DNA of 64,000 bases, taken from NCBI GenBank assembly GCA_025642075.2, contig JAODUO010001182.1:62001-126000 (forward strand), given 5' to 3'. The position numbers and the translations under genes were made by a program. Below the pieces are notes generated by a model that saw only the letters and a program-made list of their open reading frames with translations, did not search any database and was not told the DNA's origin. The stretch comes from Ridgeia piscesae (lineage: Eukaryota > Annelida > Polychaeta > Sabellida > Siboglinidae). Shown here one piece after another: positions 49,066 through 61,063 of this stretch (position 1 is its first letter; every line of letters starts with the position of its first letter).

Positions 49066-49230
49066 TCAAATAGACGTTATATGGGCTTAGCATTGCAGTA
49101 TATAAATCCCATTGAGGTGCTTCAATATCAGTAGAAAGGGTGGAAATCTAAAAAAAGATAGGCTTAACATTGCAGTATATAAATCCCATTGAGGTGCTTC
49201 AATATCAGTACAAAGGGTGGAAATCTAGAC
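49066..49230. repeat. ~80-bp tandem duplication
   Basis: Two adjacent copies of the stretch containing CATTGCAGTATATAAATCCC and GGTGCTTCAATATCAGTA, with very few differences, so recent. Confidence 0.85.
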
Positions 49231-49326
49231 GTTACCATATCCAAATAGTTGGTTTACACACACAACTCGGCAATGATTTAATAATATATTTTTGGAAATG
49301 AGTCATGCATTCAAGACTTACATAAC

Positions 49327-49332
49327 TTTATT
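49327..49332 (-). promoter_or_regulatory. Candidate poly(A) signal for the minus-strand terminal exon
   Basis: AATAAA on the minus strand, about 155 bases downstream of the stop at 49487. Confidence 0.3.
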
Positions 49333-49486
49333 AACATGTCGACTGGTGTAAGTATGTGTCACATAACAGTTGAATAGTAGTCTTAAATGAAATGCAAACA
49401 ATATCATTTACAACAATAGAAGCTCTTTGTATAAACCGTTGCATTTAATAATAATTAAATAAGATTACTTTCAAAGATTTATAAAC

Positions 49487-49552
49487 TCATGCAACAACGT
49501 CGGCCTGCTGTATTTGGTTTGTCTCCGTTCCGTCGCAGATGGCCTTTGCGTG
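49487..49552 (-). CDS. Candidate terminal exon of an unidentified minus-strand gene
   Basis: Acceptor atatttcag, then HAKAICDGTETNQIQQADVV, A and TGA. AATAAA follows about 155 bases later (49327-49332). The exon is GC-rich against AT-rich flanks. Upstream exons should lie to the right; a possible first exon is at 63724-63744. Confidence 0.35.
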   Translation of the reverse strand, partial: HAKAICDGTETNQIQQADVVA

Positions 49553-50150
49553 CTGAAATATAGATACACACTATTGTTAATATTTCCCCGTGTTAACAAC
49601 ACATTCATATGAATACCTCTTTATGGTCCCCTGGTAATGTGACTATTGTTAGTCATATCGTTTCTTTGGTTGTTCGGTTAAATATAACAACACTTCACAC
49701 AATAGTGAAATAATATAAATGACAAAAGATGTGTATTTTAAACTTTGAACATAAATTCTGTTCACATTTATCAAACGTACACCTCTTTAAAAAAGCAAAC
49801 TTATTACTTCAGAAACAACATCCATACTAATCCAGATATGACATAACTGTGTATTGAAAATGACGCATCTTGTTGATGTAATGGCTGATTAAGGGCCACA
49901 TGATAATATAATCTAACTACTCCTGCAAAAACATATAGCTACGACAAAAACAGACATGGCTTCAAGGCTAGTAGGCAACAATCCATGTCTTCCCTGTTTT
50001 ACTATAGCAATGAAAACGTGGGTGTGAACAAGTTTTAAAGACACATATACACAATAAGCAGTGTTATGGCATTTGTTAACCAAGCTTATGCTAGAAAGTA
50101 AAAGAAAATGGTTGTATAATAAGAGTAAGATTTCTATAATGCCTATATCA

Positions 50151-50270
50151 TCGTGTGTGTGTGTGTGTGTGTATGTGTGTGTGTGCGTGTGCGTGCGTGC
50201 GCGCGCGCGCGTGCGTGCGTGCGTGTGTATGACTACTGTATGTGTGTGTGTGTGGGTGTGCGTGCGTGCA

Positions 50271-50310
<40 letters not shown>

Positions 50311-50370
50311 TTAGATCTACCGTGTGTTTGAGTGCGTGCGTGCGTGCGTGCGTGCGTGCGTACGTGTGTG
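50151..50370. repeat. (TG)n/(TGCG)n compound microsatellite
   Basis: Interrupted runs of TG and TGCG, with a CG-rich core near 50200. Confidence 0.93.
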
Positions 50371-50616
50371 TAACGGCAGTACTTAAGTCTACCGGTTTAC
50401 TTTGCCCAAAGACTCAGTTGTATTCGGGTTATTCCAAATTTGTGATTCAATCAAATCCCGGCCAACTATCAATATCTGTAATATTTCAATAAACATGATA
50501 CGCCAAAACAATTATGTCAGTGCTGCATGTTACGGGACAAAATATAGTTTACTTTTCCAATAATGCTACATCCATTAAGTTATAAACTAAATGAAACTTG
50601 AACATTAAATTATTAC

Positions 50617-50775
50617 TCCCTCCCTCTCTCCCTCAGCCCTCCCTCTTCCTACCTCCATCCCTTCCTACCTCCCTACCTTCCTTCCTCCCTTCTCCCTCCT
50701 CCCTCCCTCCCTCCCTCCCTCCCTCCCTCCCTCCCTCCCTCCCTCCCTCCCTCCCTCCCTTCCTCTCTCCCTCTC
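50617..50775. repeat. (CCCT)n microsatellite
   Basis: CCCT units, pure from about 50695 to 50760 and degenerate on both sides: a strand-asymmetric pyrimidine tract. Confidence 0.95.
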
Positions 50776-51408
50776 ACTCCCTCTTCCTCCGATCCTCCCT
50801 CCTCTGCTCTACGACACACTATATCTATCCCGTTTTCTTTATTCTTTCTCACTCTTCTCTGCTCGTCTACACCCCTCTTCCTCCACGTTTTCGCCCGCCA
50901 CTCGTTTTTGTGTACCCATCCTCTCATTCTCATTAAGGCGCACATGGATTCCGTCATGGCTATTTGCACATATCTACACGAACGTCGAAGCTATTTATTC
51001 CATACAAAGCAATTGTGTAATACCTGCCATGCTTCATTGACATTATCACAGTTTAACACAGACAGTGCAATCCGTCAATTGGTGTTAGACATTCTTGGCA
51101 TAGCTTGCCGCCTCCTAATGGTTTTGTTGCTACGCCAGAACGCAGGGGTTGACAACATGTAACTTCGCCGTATCGGTGACTTGCATGTGACTGTTATTTC
51201 TATTAACAAATGAATGAAGGGTGCAACGACCAATAGCATGGAATCGTTGGGGTCAAAATGTAGTTCTCCCCGTTAACAGTGCAAGGCCAACTTCATATGT
51301 GTCTTGGTTTGTTCGATTGGGGTCGAGTGCAGCAGACGATGCATGTTTGACGCTCAATGTAGTGTGACAGTTGGTCTCAACTAAGCTGCACACAAGGTGC
51401 AGTTTAAG

Positions 51409-51489
51409 ATGTCAGCAGACACTAAGATATCAACAGATGCCGAAACACAACGAGGACGGGCACATATTGGACGATGCAATTACTCGAAG
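51409..51489 (+). CDS. Candidate first coding exon of an unidentified gene
   Basis: ATG with A at -3, 27 codons (MSADTKISTDAETQRGRAHI, then GRCNYSK) and donor gtatga in phase 0. It could join the phase-0 exon at 61634. No family recognised. Confidence 0.33.
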
Positions 51490-51614
51490 GTATGAACGTT
51501 TATGGTTTGTGGTGGAAAGACAACTAATGCTCGTACGTTCCATTATTGTTATATAATCATATTCGTGATTCAATGTATGCTTCTGTTGTAATCCCCTCTA
51601 CCATAATTTTACCT

Positions 51615-51830
51615 TTAACAGCATCACAAAATTACAATGTGTTCAGAATTGCTTAGCAAGGATTGAGACTAGGTCTCCATGTTTTATTCGTTATATGCGG
51701 CCTCTAAAATCATTGCATTGTCTTCCTGTCCAATATCGTATTATCTTTAAGATCTTTAAATTCATTGCTTACTCCGATGAGAAAGGTTGCCTAGCTTCGA
51801 TCATTTCTAGTTTTTTCCCCTAAACTCAAT
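51615..51830 (+). mobile_element. LINE reverse transcriptase fragment
   Basis: Plus-strand translation KLQCVQNCLARIETRSPC and then LKSLHCLPVQYRIIFKI is the typical LQRVQNxLAR / LKxLHWLPVxYRI block near the end of non-LTR RTs. It is short and isolated. Confidence 0.75.
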
Positions 51831-51847
51831 ACCATTGTTGGGACAAG

Positions 51848-52410
51848 TGCTTTTGCCTGTTTAAGCTAACACGTATGTGGAAAACAAAATTATGATCACT
51901 ATGCTGATCGGTGTTGATAATATCTTAAATAAAATAAATTGCTTAGTCTACATCTGTTATATGTTTATTATTTTATGTTATGTATTCTTGTTTACCAATT
52001 TGAGTTATATGGAATTATGCGAATTATGTATCAACATTTAAAGTAATTCCTTGTTACATTTTATGAAGGACAAAATGGCGACGATGTGTGCGCCATCTTG
52101 GTTTCACGTCGCCTGTTGTAAAACATTCCTATCCATAAATCTGCATGGATGAATAATTATAGGTTCACATGTTAACATGTTTAATGTATCATATGATATA
52201 ACATATAAACGATATTTTTGCCTGTTTAAGCCAACACGCAAAACAAAATTACGATCACTATGCTGATTGGTGTCGATAATATCTTTAATAAAATAACTAA
52301 AGTTGTCTTAGTCTACATCTGTTAATTATATGTTTATGGATGAATAATTATTGTTTCACATGTTAGCATGTTTAATGTACCATATGATATAATATAACAT
52401 ATAAACGAAG
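51848..52410. repeat. Degenerate tandem duplication, ~370-bp offset
   Basis: GCCTGTTTAAGCTAACACG, GATCACTATGCTGATCGGTG and ATGTTAACATGTTTAATGTA at 51848-52210 recur in the same order at 52220-52410 with substitutions and one ~170-bp gap. Confidence 0.75.
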
Positions 52411-53974
52411 TTTTAACGCCATTCTACAATACAAATAACTTCTCTGGAAATAGTTATATCAGTTTAAGTTAAAACAAGTTGACACCACAATCTCGCCAGT
52501 GTATTCGATGCCTCGTGGCAAAGGGTGTATCACGTGATGCTCGCAATATGGAGGGTCACATCCGGCAATGGAAAGCCGGGCTTAGTGGTCAGTTGTGAGG
52601 GTTGAAGGTCGTGACATTTCTCGCCAGGGGAACGTTGTAAGGAGCAACCAAAGCGGAGTGCCGAGCCCAAGTAGATACATTAGATACTGTACTAATGTAC
52701 TATAGGCAGAATGTTCCCAGTGTCTCCCACTTCCGGATACCCTCTTAATTTTTTTTAATATTATAAATTATATAATTTCACGGATTTTATCTTTTAAAAT
52801 GTCTATTTTTCACGATAAACTTTAATTAATTCGTTCTACGTTTTGTTTGTGGAAAATATATTATTGAAAGATATAAAAATGCCTACCTGTAATAAATAGT
52901 AGTTACTGCTTAACTATATCTTGGAGGACTTTCATGTAGTCTTTAAAATACATCTATGTATTGATGGATTTGTATTATTTTGTTTTTGTTCATTATATTA
53001 GAAGGCCACCTGGCACAGAGACACTGAACAAGAAAAAAAGGATATGGGATAGACCAGGAGAATATGGCCACAAACAGAAACCTTGAACAGCAGAAATGAG
53101 CAGAGTAAATAAGAATTGTTACTTGACTGCAGTGCCACCAACAGTGTCACTCTTGCGAAGACACTAATTTGAACAAGTCTACGTCAGTCATATTATAAAG
53201 TTACATTGTATTAGTCAATAAATCAATGTCATAACTATTTTACACACACATACCCCACATAAAACCTAATATGTATTAAATAACACATATCCAATTCATA
53301 TTTGGGATGTCATTAGACATAGAGGATAATCAACTAGAGAAAATGCTAGATATTGTTAGGCAATGCAAAATGTCCTGTTATAATAACCACCATCAAGAAC
53401 TCATGCTTGTGGGAAACAACTGTACTGGTTTTGTAATTTGTCACTTTTTCAGGTAGAAACAATCGTTCAAATAGGGTGTTTGACAGCCATGGTGACGGAT
53501 GATGTGTTTCCACAAAAGAAGAGTTCAAAACAAAGTTATCAGTGTTATCCAGAAAAGTGAATTTGTGCATACTTGTTTTTAGATTTTTAATAATTATGTA
53601 TTCCTGTCAGATGATATAAATTAAAATGTTCTAACAATATAAAATACAGTTGTGACTGATTGCATTTAGAATACTGTGTTGTAATGCAAATGCATTGTCA
53701 GTTGTTTGTCTAACCATTTTGTTCACTTGCATAGTTTAGGGTAATATCGATTCAGTGTTGTGTGTGGCAGGTTCACACTCTGCTGGTGTTCCTTATGCAA
53801 ACATTACATGTTGTGAGTGTCTGTGTGTGAATATATAACTTCAGAAATTATGTGGAACATGCATGCACAAACTGTATTTTTAAGATAACATACGTTGTCA
53901 TTCAGCGATTCCCATGGCAAAAATGTGCGCAAATCTTTCTGCGTCATGGTGATTCCACCAGCTGTCACCTTAGA
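52411..53974. other. Gene-free stretch with a CpG-bearing patch
   Basis: 52480-52700 is CpG-bearing and promoter-like. The rest is AT-rich, with a minus-strand ORF at 53346-53570 that I do not recognise. Confidence 0.4.
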
Positions 53975-54230
53975 CGGAAGAGACAGTGGGGTATGAGAAG
54001 ACAGTGGGGTATGAGAAGACAGTAGGGTAGGAGAGGACAGTGGGGAATGAGAAGACAGTGGGGTAGGAGAGAGGACAATGGAGTAGGAGAGGACAGTGGG
54101 GTAGGAGAGGACAGTGGGGTAGGAGAAGACAGTAGGGTAGAAGACAGTGGGGTATGAGAAGACAGTGGGGTAGGAGAGGACATTGGGGTAGGAGCAGACA
54201 GTGGAGTAGGAGAAGACAGTGGGGTAGGAA
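53975..54230. repeat. 18-bp GGGTAGGAGA-type tandem repeat
   Basis: Irregular units of GGGGTAGGAGAGGACAGT and GGGGTATGAGAAGACAGT, with 15-18 bp spacing, ending about 45 bp before repeat R1. Confidence 0.9.
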
Positions 54231-54273
54231 GGTGACGTGTGTGGTAGGGTTTCAGCTGGTCATAGGCCACCAC

Positions 54274-54681
54274 TCCTGCTTAAAAGAACTGCATTGTGCA
54301 GTTTTTGTAAATTCCTGGGAGCAAAGAATGTAGGACTGGTTGAGTAGAAATTATATTTTTGTTCAGCATGGCATCAGAGCTGTGAAATAATGACATTTGT
54401 GAGACAGTGACCAGGTGCGTATGCAAACAGGTGTAGTTCGGCCTAGAGGTGTCAACATTGGCAATCGCCGGCTGATTGGAGCAGAAATGGAGGGGTGTCA
54501 GGTTAGAGATTGGATAGTAGGAGAAAGAGATGTGCCATGTTCACGAATTTTATATGTGATATGTGTGAATGGAGGCTAGTCAGTGCTTGACATTTTTCAT
54601 AAAATGCATTGATAAACCTAGCAGGAAATCAAAGAAACGTTTTAATGGCCGCCTATGGGAAATCAATGGTGGTATCTACCC
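54274..54681 (+). repeat. 408-bp direct repeat, copy R1
   Basis: It runs from tcctgcttaaaag to ggtggtatctaccc and recurs at the same length as R2 (55987) with roughly 15 differences. Near its left end is a perfect hairpin, AACTGCA-ttg-TGCAGTT. It holds a 52-codon ORF (54421-54579). No terminal inverted repeat or target duplication is obvious. Confidence 0.9.
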
Positions 54682-55713
54682 TAATTGAATTTGAACTGAT
54701 CTGTTTCCGTGACAACATTGAGCAACAGACAACATGGACGACGCATTTGTGCTACATAATAAGGAGAAATTGAGAGAGAAAACAGTCGTGGCAGCGAATG
54801 GAGAGTGTCTATTGTGCACTGGGACTAGATGTAGTGTAAGGGGAGGGTTGGTAGGGAATTATGGGGTGATTTATGTCAAATGCAAACAACTTTGTGGTGG
54901 TGGCTTGGGCTGGAAATTGATGAGAGCTCATCGTTTAGCATACATGTTACACGTGAAATCGGAACTTCCGCAAGATATGCACTGTAGCCACTTGTGTCAC
55001 AATTCTCTATGTATAAATGTCTATCATTTAATACTCGAGACTCCATTTGTGAATGGTAACAGGAGGCTATGTGCCAGAGAAAATATATGCTTAGGCCATG
55101 ATCAATCCCCACCATGCATTTTATTTTTTAAACAAATACCTTTTAATGATACGAGGTAATTAAATTAATTGCAATTAGCATGTACTTACCATTGCATAAG
55201 TCGTTCATCAGTTTCCATTTCTTTTGATCACCTGTCTGTCTGTGTGTCCTTCTGTTGGCCCATACAGCAGTGTTTGCGGGTGGTGTGACAGTCTTTCTTC
55301 TGTTGATCCGGGTCTGGCTTATTGTGTATTGTCTATGTACTGTCTGTGTACTGTCTGTGTATTACCCGTGTATTCTCTATTGTAAGTAAATCACTGGGGC
55401 GTGACAACTCCGAGTTACGTGTGAGCCGGATATGTATGGTCGTCCACAGATCTGTCACGAAGACAGTAGGGGTGTTCGACAACAGTGCTCTTATTCACCT
55501 TTACCTTGGCCTTGTTTTTTATTACATTGACCTTGACCTTTTTTGTTGTTTCCATTGTTTTGTCCAGCAAGCATAATGCAGAATAAAAAAATACTAACAT
55601 TGCACTATAGTGGTTAAATTCAGTGTCTTCAAGGTCGACTTAGTGTAAACAATGTGCCACTCAGGTCAGAATTCATATAATATCAAGTACGATAATGAAT
55701 GTATTGTCCCAAT

Positions 55714-55770
<57 letters not shown>

Positions 55771-55986
55771 TCATGACACAGTATATATTTTTCCACAACG
55801 GACGGGTGTGAACTTCAAAGACATGTCAGTTAATGTGTGGGGCTATACGGAAGAAATCCTTAGATGAATTTCTTTAATGTATATATTGCTTTAATGGTAT
55901 ATAATTTTTGTGAAGATTTGCACTATTTGGGGAATCTATTTGGGGACATACCACCAAATGGAGTCCTACGCCATTACCCGTAGTAG
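54682..55986 (+). other. Segment between the R1 and R2 repeats
   Basis: 1305 bp holding the endonuclease ORF at its left, a region (about 55266-55381) rich in tgtctgtgt units, and a (TA)n run at 55717-55763. Flanks outside R1 and R2 do not resemble each other, so no target-site duplication is visible. Confidence 0.7.
54734..55159 (+). CDS. I-PpoI-like His-Me finger (HNH-type) endonuclease, intact 141-residue ORF
   Basis: A compact single-exon ORF with ATG in good context (acaacATGg). The C-terminal half matches the zinc-binding loop homing endonuclease fold typified by I-PpoI. SHLCHNSLC gives His86 (general base) with Cys88 and Cys93, followed by His98, a metal-ligand Asn107 nine residues later, and Cys113. 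Then come Cys119, His122 and Cys128 for the second zinc site. The N-terminal half has NGECLLC, a glycine-rich beta region and the family-typical AHRLAYMLH. Every catalytic and zinc-ligand position I can assign is present. Proteins of this kind are scattered through invertebrate genomes with no settled role. This one lies 52 bp after a 408-bp repeat whose second copy lies downstream, which suggests a mobile locus. Activity is inferred, not shown. Confidence 0.82.
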   Translation: MDDAFVLHNKEKLREKTVVAANGECLLCTGTRCSVRGGLVGNYGVIYVKCKQLCGGGLGWKLMRAHRLAYMLHVKSELPQDMHCSHLCHNSLCINVYHLILETPFVNGNRRLCARENICLGHDQSPPCILFFKQIPFNDTR

Positions 55987-56394
55987 TCCTGCTTAAAAGA
56001 ACTGCATTGTGCAGTTTTTGTAAATTCCTGGAAGCAAAGAATGTAGGACTGGTTGAGTAGAAATTTTTTTTTTTTTCAGCATGGCATCAGAGGTGTGAAA
56101 TAATGACATTTGTGAGACAGTGACCAGGCGCGTATGCATACAGGTGTAGTTCGGCCTAAAGGTGTCAACATTGGCAATCACCGGCTGATTGGAGCAGAAA
56201 TGGAGGGGTGTCAGGTTAGAGATTGGATAGTAGGAGAAAGAGATGTGCCATGTTCACGAATTTTATATATGATATGTGTGAATGGAGGCTAGTCAGTGTC
56301 TGAATTTTTTCATAAAATGCATTGATAAACCTAGCAGGAAATCAAAGAAACGTTTCAATGGCCGCCTATGGGAAATCAATGGTGGTATCTACCC
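55987..56394 (+). repeat. 408-bp direct repeat, copy R2
   Basis: The second copy of the repeat at 54274, same orientation, with the 1305-bp endonuclease segment between them. It keeps the hairpin and a same-length ORF (56134-56292), and has a poly-T run where R1 has a mixed tract. Confidence 0.9.
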
Positions 56395-56834
56395 ATATGA
56401 AACCTGTGGACACAATGGCCTGTTTTTCTTACTCTAAAAAGTCGAATAACGTTGTTAATAATAAAGCTATTTAAAACAAATCAAAAAATGTTGTAAACTA
56501 CATAGCATACACTATCACATAAAAGTGTTTAAATGATTCTATGGCAATTTTGAAAATGTTGTTGATGTACCTAGTCAAGCCTCTAGGGCTAGGCCTAGGC
56601 ACTGCTTGAGTCTCAAATCAAACACATGCTCCCTCTGAAGTTGAGAGGGAGTATTTACTGTTTTGGGTGTTAGATGGTGCAAGGTTTTATTGTGGTTACT
56701 GTGTTATAGGCTTGTACCCAGGATTGTTGGACCATTAGTTGAAGGGGGTGGCCTAGGCACCCAGCAGCTAAATGTTCTGTGGCACAGTGTCACTGTCAGT
56801 GAGTGCATGCTGGCTGGGTGTATGTACAGAGGGA

Positions 56835-57370
56835 TGTCAACTTAGCCCATGCCGAATTTTGTACATCATAGTGATCCTGGATTCAGTATATCTGGCGGCT
56901 CGCCTCTGCACCATTTCAGGTTTTTTGATGTTTTGTTTGGTGGTGGGGTCCCAGATGATAGAAGTGTATTCAAGTGTTGTTCTAACATAGGTTTGATAAT
57001 GTTCAGTATGATTTGACTGGTCTTTAGGTCTTGAGCATTTGCTGGTGTTACATCTAAGAAAGATAATGGTGCTATTAGCTTTCTTTGTGACAGCATCTAC
57101 TTGGTGGTTCAAGGACAGTTTGCTATTGATATTTATGCCTAGGTGCTTTGCAGTGTTGTGTAGCCGTTCTCCAGGATTTGTCGCCCTTTGTCAATGTCTA
57201 GTTTTCTCTACCTTCGATTTGGGGTTATAGTCTATGGCTAGGGATAATATGTGATCATGAATATACTAGTCAGAGATGCCTGGAGCCTGTTGAGGTCCTC
57301 CTGCTGGTGCACTGCTGCATCTTTCTCACCACCGATTCTACGATACATCAGACTGCCATCTGCAACATGA
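56835..57370 (-). mobile_element. LINE reverse transcriptase fragment, minus strand
   Basis: Reading the minus strand gives an [10 protein letters not shown] block (cf. FADDxxLYR) near 57360, then KHLGININSKLSLNHQVDAV, KANSTIIFLR, TLEYTSIIWDP and MVQRRAARYT, in RT order. It is frameshifted and truncated. Confidence 0.78.
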
Positions 57371-57387
57371 TTTCATAGATATCCCTG

Positions 57388-57389
<2 letters not shown>

Positions 57390-57464
<75 letters not shown>
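57390..57464. repeat. (TA)n microsatellite
   Basis: About 37 TA units at the edge of the LINE fragment. Confidence 0.95.
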
Positions 57465-57467
<3 letters not shown>

Positions 57468-57752
57468 CCAGCAAGCATGCACCCACTGTGCCAAAGAATA
57501 TCTAACTGCTAGGTACAGAGGGCATCTCATAAAACTAATGACATGGCATTGTTGGATACATGCCTACAAGTACCACTGCTTATTTATAGCCCCATTAGAA
57601 CCTCCGAGCAAACTAACGGTAGAAGCCCTTGTCCACAAAATCAGCACATAATGATGGTACTGGATTACCCAAAGAAGATGATGAACATACTTATTAATAT
57701 GCATTATGAGACTTAAAGAGTACAACACAATGGTGTACCGGTAAGTATAATG

Positions 57753-58519
57753 CAGGGGTAGAACTTCAGCATTTATTTTACTAGACAGCAGGACTAGTAA
57801 AGACAAAAGTTTACTAGTCCACCAAAAAGTTTTGTAGTCCTGAAATTGCAAATATAAAAACATACACAATTACGTAACATTTTATTTTAGACTAAAAAAG
57901 TTTAAATCACAATGCAATGTTCATAAAGGTAACAAAGTAACAATAAAGAAATAACAAAGTAATAAATGAAGAACTGAAGATATGATCTATGTTTAAAAAT
58001 TGCATAGCTGAAAATGGACACCAATTGCGCTCATTATGCGGTACCACTCTGAGATACAGCGCACCCTACCAATACAATCTTCTATAACCTCATATTATGG
58101 TGTCATAACTTCAGCTTATGGTGTTATGTAAGCTGCTCTGGTAGAGGTATTATGGCAAAATAATACCCAACAAAATAATGCTGATCTTATGAACGATGCC
58201 CACTGCCCAGCCAAGTTCATACCCAGTGGCCATGCTTAAGAAAACATCATAATTTATCAGTAAATGCTGGTGTAGCTGCTGTAGCCAGTGGTTCAAGAGC
58301 AACAATTTATCAAAGTTTGAAAGGCTTGGTATTAAGTTACATCCAAGGGTTAGGAATAGGGTTAAGGTCACTGTAACTACAAAAGCTTGATTGACAACTG
58401 TAGGGTGGTGTGGATGACACACTGAACTTTACAAGACCCCTGGACTAGTTGGCTGGCAGGTTTACTAGCCCTGCCCTTATCTTTACTAGTGTGTGGACTA
58501 GTGGGGAGTTCTACCCCTG
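57753..58519. mobile_element. 767-bp hAT-like non-autonomous element
   Basis: Ends CAGGGGTAGAACT... and ...AGTTCTACCCCTG are inverted, and taatg is repeated outside both ends (57748-57752, 58520-58524). CAGGGG ends are typical of hAT elements, although their usual duplication is 8 bp. Subterminal ACTAGT/ctagtcc motifs occur at both ends. No transposase is seen. Confidence 0.6.
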
Positions 58520-58524
58520 TAATG

Positions 58525-61063
58525 GACCCTGATCATCTAAATCTATGACCCTGATTCACTTATGTCCATGCCAGGATTCCTCAAAAAGTATACTGCAGTT
58601 CATGGACATTGTTAAGGTATGTATAAAATGGCTATTACCATATTGGTAAAGTGATTTTTAAATGATTTAGATACTCTCACTTGATATTTCTCTCATTGCA
58701 TTATTTGTGTGTACTTGATAGTTTAGTGTGTGCATTGGGAAAGCACAGATTTCATGCAAATTGAACTGAAAAAATTGGGTTCCTGCAAATTTAACATATC
58801 CAGCATACACTGTACTATTTTGTGTATTGTTTTGATTTTGCTAACTTATATTTATCTGTCTGTTGGAATTAGTCCTCAGAACACTTGTTAATTTGTTTCC
58901 ACATTGTCGCTGCGATATGTTATCAATCAATAATGTTGTTACACTACCCCATGCAATGCGTAGGCCAAAAGAGAAGTTATCATTGTCTTACAAAAATAAT
59001 CAGCTTGCCTTTTGGAGTAATTGAATAAATTTATCAAACAAATTGTATGTTTATAACAATGGTATCTGCTAATGTCTCGGTTTTAGTTGTTGGTTCGATC
59101 CCAACAGGTATTGCACTCCATGCAAAATTACCCCTGGCACGGGCTTATTGACCGAAACATTGCATATCGTCATGTCATTTTATTGATAATGATATTTAAT
59201 ACAAATTCCTTATATCTAATATTTTTGACATCTAATAATTGAATATTAATATGTTCCATTCAGCATGTAATAATAATAATAGGAAGGAAATTAAGTACAG
59301 GTGTAATAGTAATATATTACACTACAATGATATAGACTCCATGACTATAACTACAGGTGACTATAAGCTGTAGTGCAGATACAAATATTACCTTAGTCGT
59401 AGTTGATTACACCATTTCTAAGTGATCATACGTTTGAATACTAATCATAACTGATCATATTTATGGTCTTGCTTTTTATTATAAACTGTAGCTTCTCAAC
59501 TCAATCTCTATTTCCAGCATATATAAAGCTGTGCAATAGCCAGCAATGTTCTACTATGTTATTATATTATGGAGGCTAGCATACAAATTATACACTTAGA
59601 TACCTGTCTTGCAGTTCATTAATTTACTGTATTGTTTCTCAGATATCATTGTGGTTTTAATATCATCAGTGTGCAAACATTGTAGAACAAATGGTTATAT
59701 TATTGTATTGTTTCTATATATTATATATTTTATACGAGCAGCCTTCGCACACTAATTGCAGTGTGGCTGGATGCTTCCCAGAGAAGTTGAGATAGCGTTT
59801 GATTGATCAGGTCTGTCAGGGAAGTAGTGTTACATGTTTTGAGTAGTCCTGCGGACTGGCTACTGCGCTATATAAGAACTTACTTTTACCTATATGTCAT
59901 TAATGTATACCTTTGTGTTCTTTTGCTACATACTTTCTAATTGAGCGGCAGAAGTACTGTTCTATCCTTTCTGCAGAAACTCCCAAAATGTAATATTTTT
60001 AGTCAATATTGATATTCCTGTCTGCCAAAACTAGTTACCTTCACCGCAAATCACCTTTCACCACATTGATTGTTCTCAACCTTCAAAATACCCATTGATC
60101 CCAACTGTCTTTTACCCAACAGTGCTAATCACTGAAGAATACACTTTACAGTAGGTGTCCTTCTGGGCTCTGACAGGGACCACAACTTTTGTTTGCACAG
60201 AGCCATAGGTTGGATTAGCACCTGATACAGGTTTTTAGTCAGGCTCGAAACTGGCACCAGGCCTCAGTAATGTCCAGACTGTCTTGAGTTGAGTTGTCAC
60301 ATTTCTTCACAAAACCCTAGCAGTCATTAGCATTGTCTCTTAGCATAGGCATTCTGTTATGGATTTGCTGGCTTAGTTTAACAAACAATATATTATGGCC
60401 TTTACCTCTAACTGTGGATAGAGGTTTCTGACCGTGAAAGTATGCCCCTTGAGGGGAAGTCTTTGTGGCTTTAAAATCATTAATATGTAAATATATTTAG
60501 AACAGCTGGTTATGTAGACAGGTAAAGAAAAAGACTGACAACATATTTTATTTAAAAAATACTATCGGTGGCATATATTGTTGTCATTTCTGCCAGGCAG
60601 AAATACTTTCTGCCCTATTTCTGCATTGGCAGGGCAGAAATACCTTTCAGCCTGGCAGAAAACCAACCTTGCCCATAAGCTCCTCTATTTTCCAGACTTG
60701 TCGGTTCTAATGTCATCAGTGTGCAAACATTTTAGAAGTGGTTATATTGTCAGGTACAGATGGAGGCTGACAACATATTCTATAAAAATGACAAATTTGC
60801 CTATCCATGGTATGTATTCTTTATTGTCGCACTTTTTTTTAGCCCTGGCAGTGACCACAACTGTCTGCCCTATTTTTGCTCAGCAGAAAACCAACCGTGT
60901 GAAATTAAAGTGTTATTGAGTATTGACAATTATAATTGACTACCTGCACAAAATTAGTTATCCAGCTAGAAGAATTTGTTGTGCCACATCCAAGCACAAC
61001 AGTTAGACCTATGCGAGGTGAAAAATCATGCATGGAAACTAGTAAACTATTTATACATAACTG

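Noticed and set aside
55266..55381. Hydrophobic exon-like segment (VFAGGVTVFLLLIRVW) with acceptor and GTAAGT donor
   Set aside because: Half of it is tgtctgtgt simple repeat and its phase does not fit the neighbouring candidate exons.
54274..56394. Helitron interpretation of the R repeats (hairpin near one end)
   Set aside because: No TC start or CTRR end at the expected positions in either orientation.
59085..59150. tRNA-like GGTTCGATCCC box
   Set aside because: No A-box or cloverleaf could be formed; at best a decayed SINE scrap.
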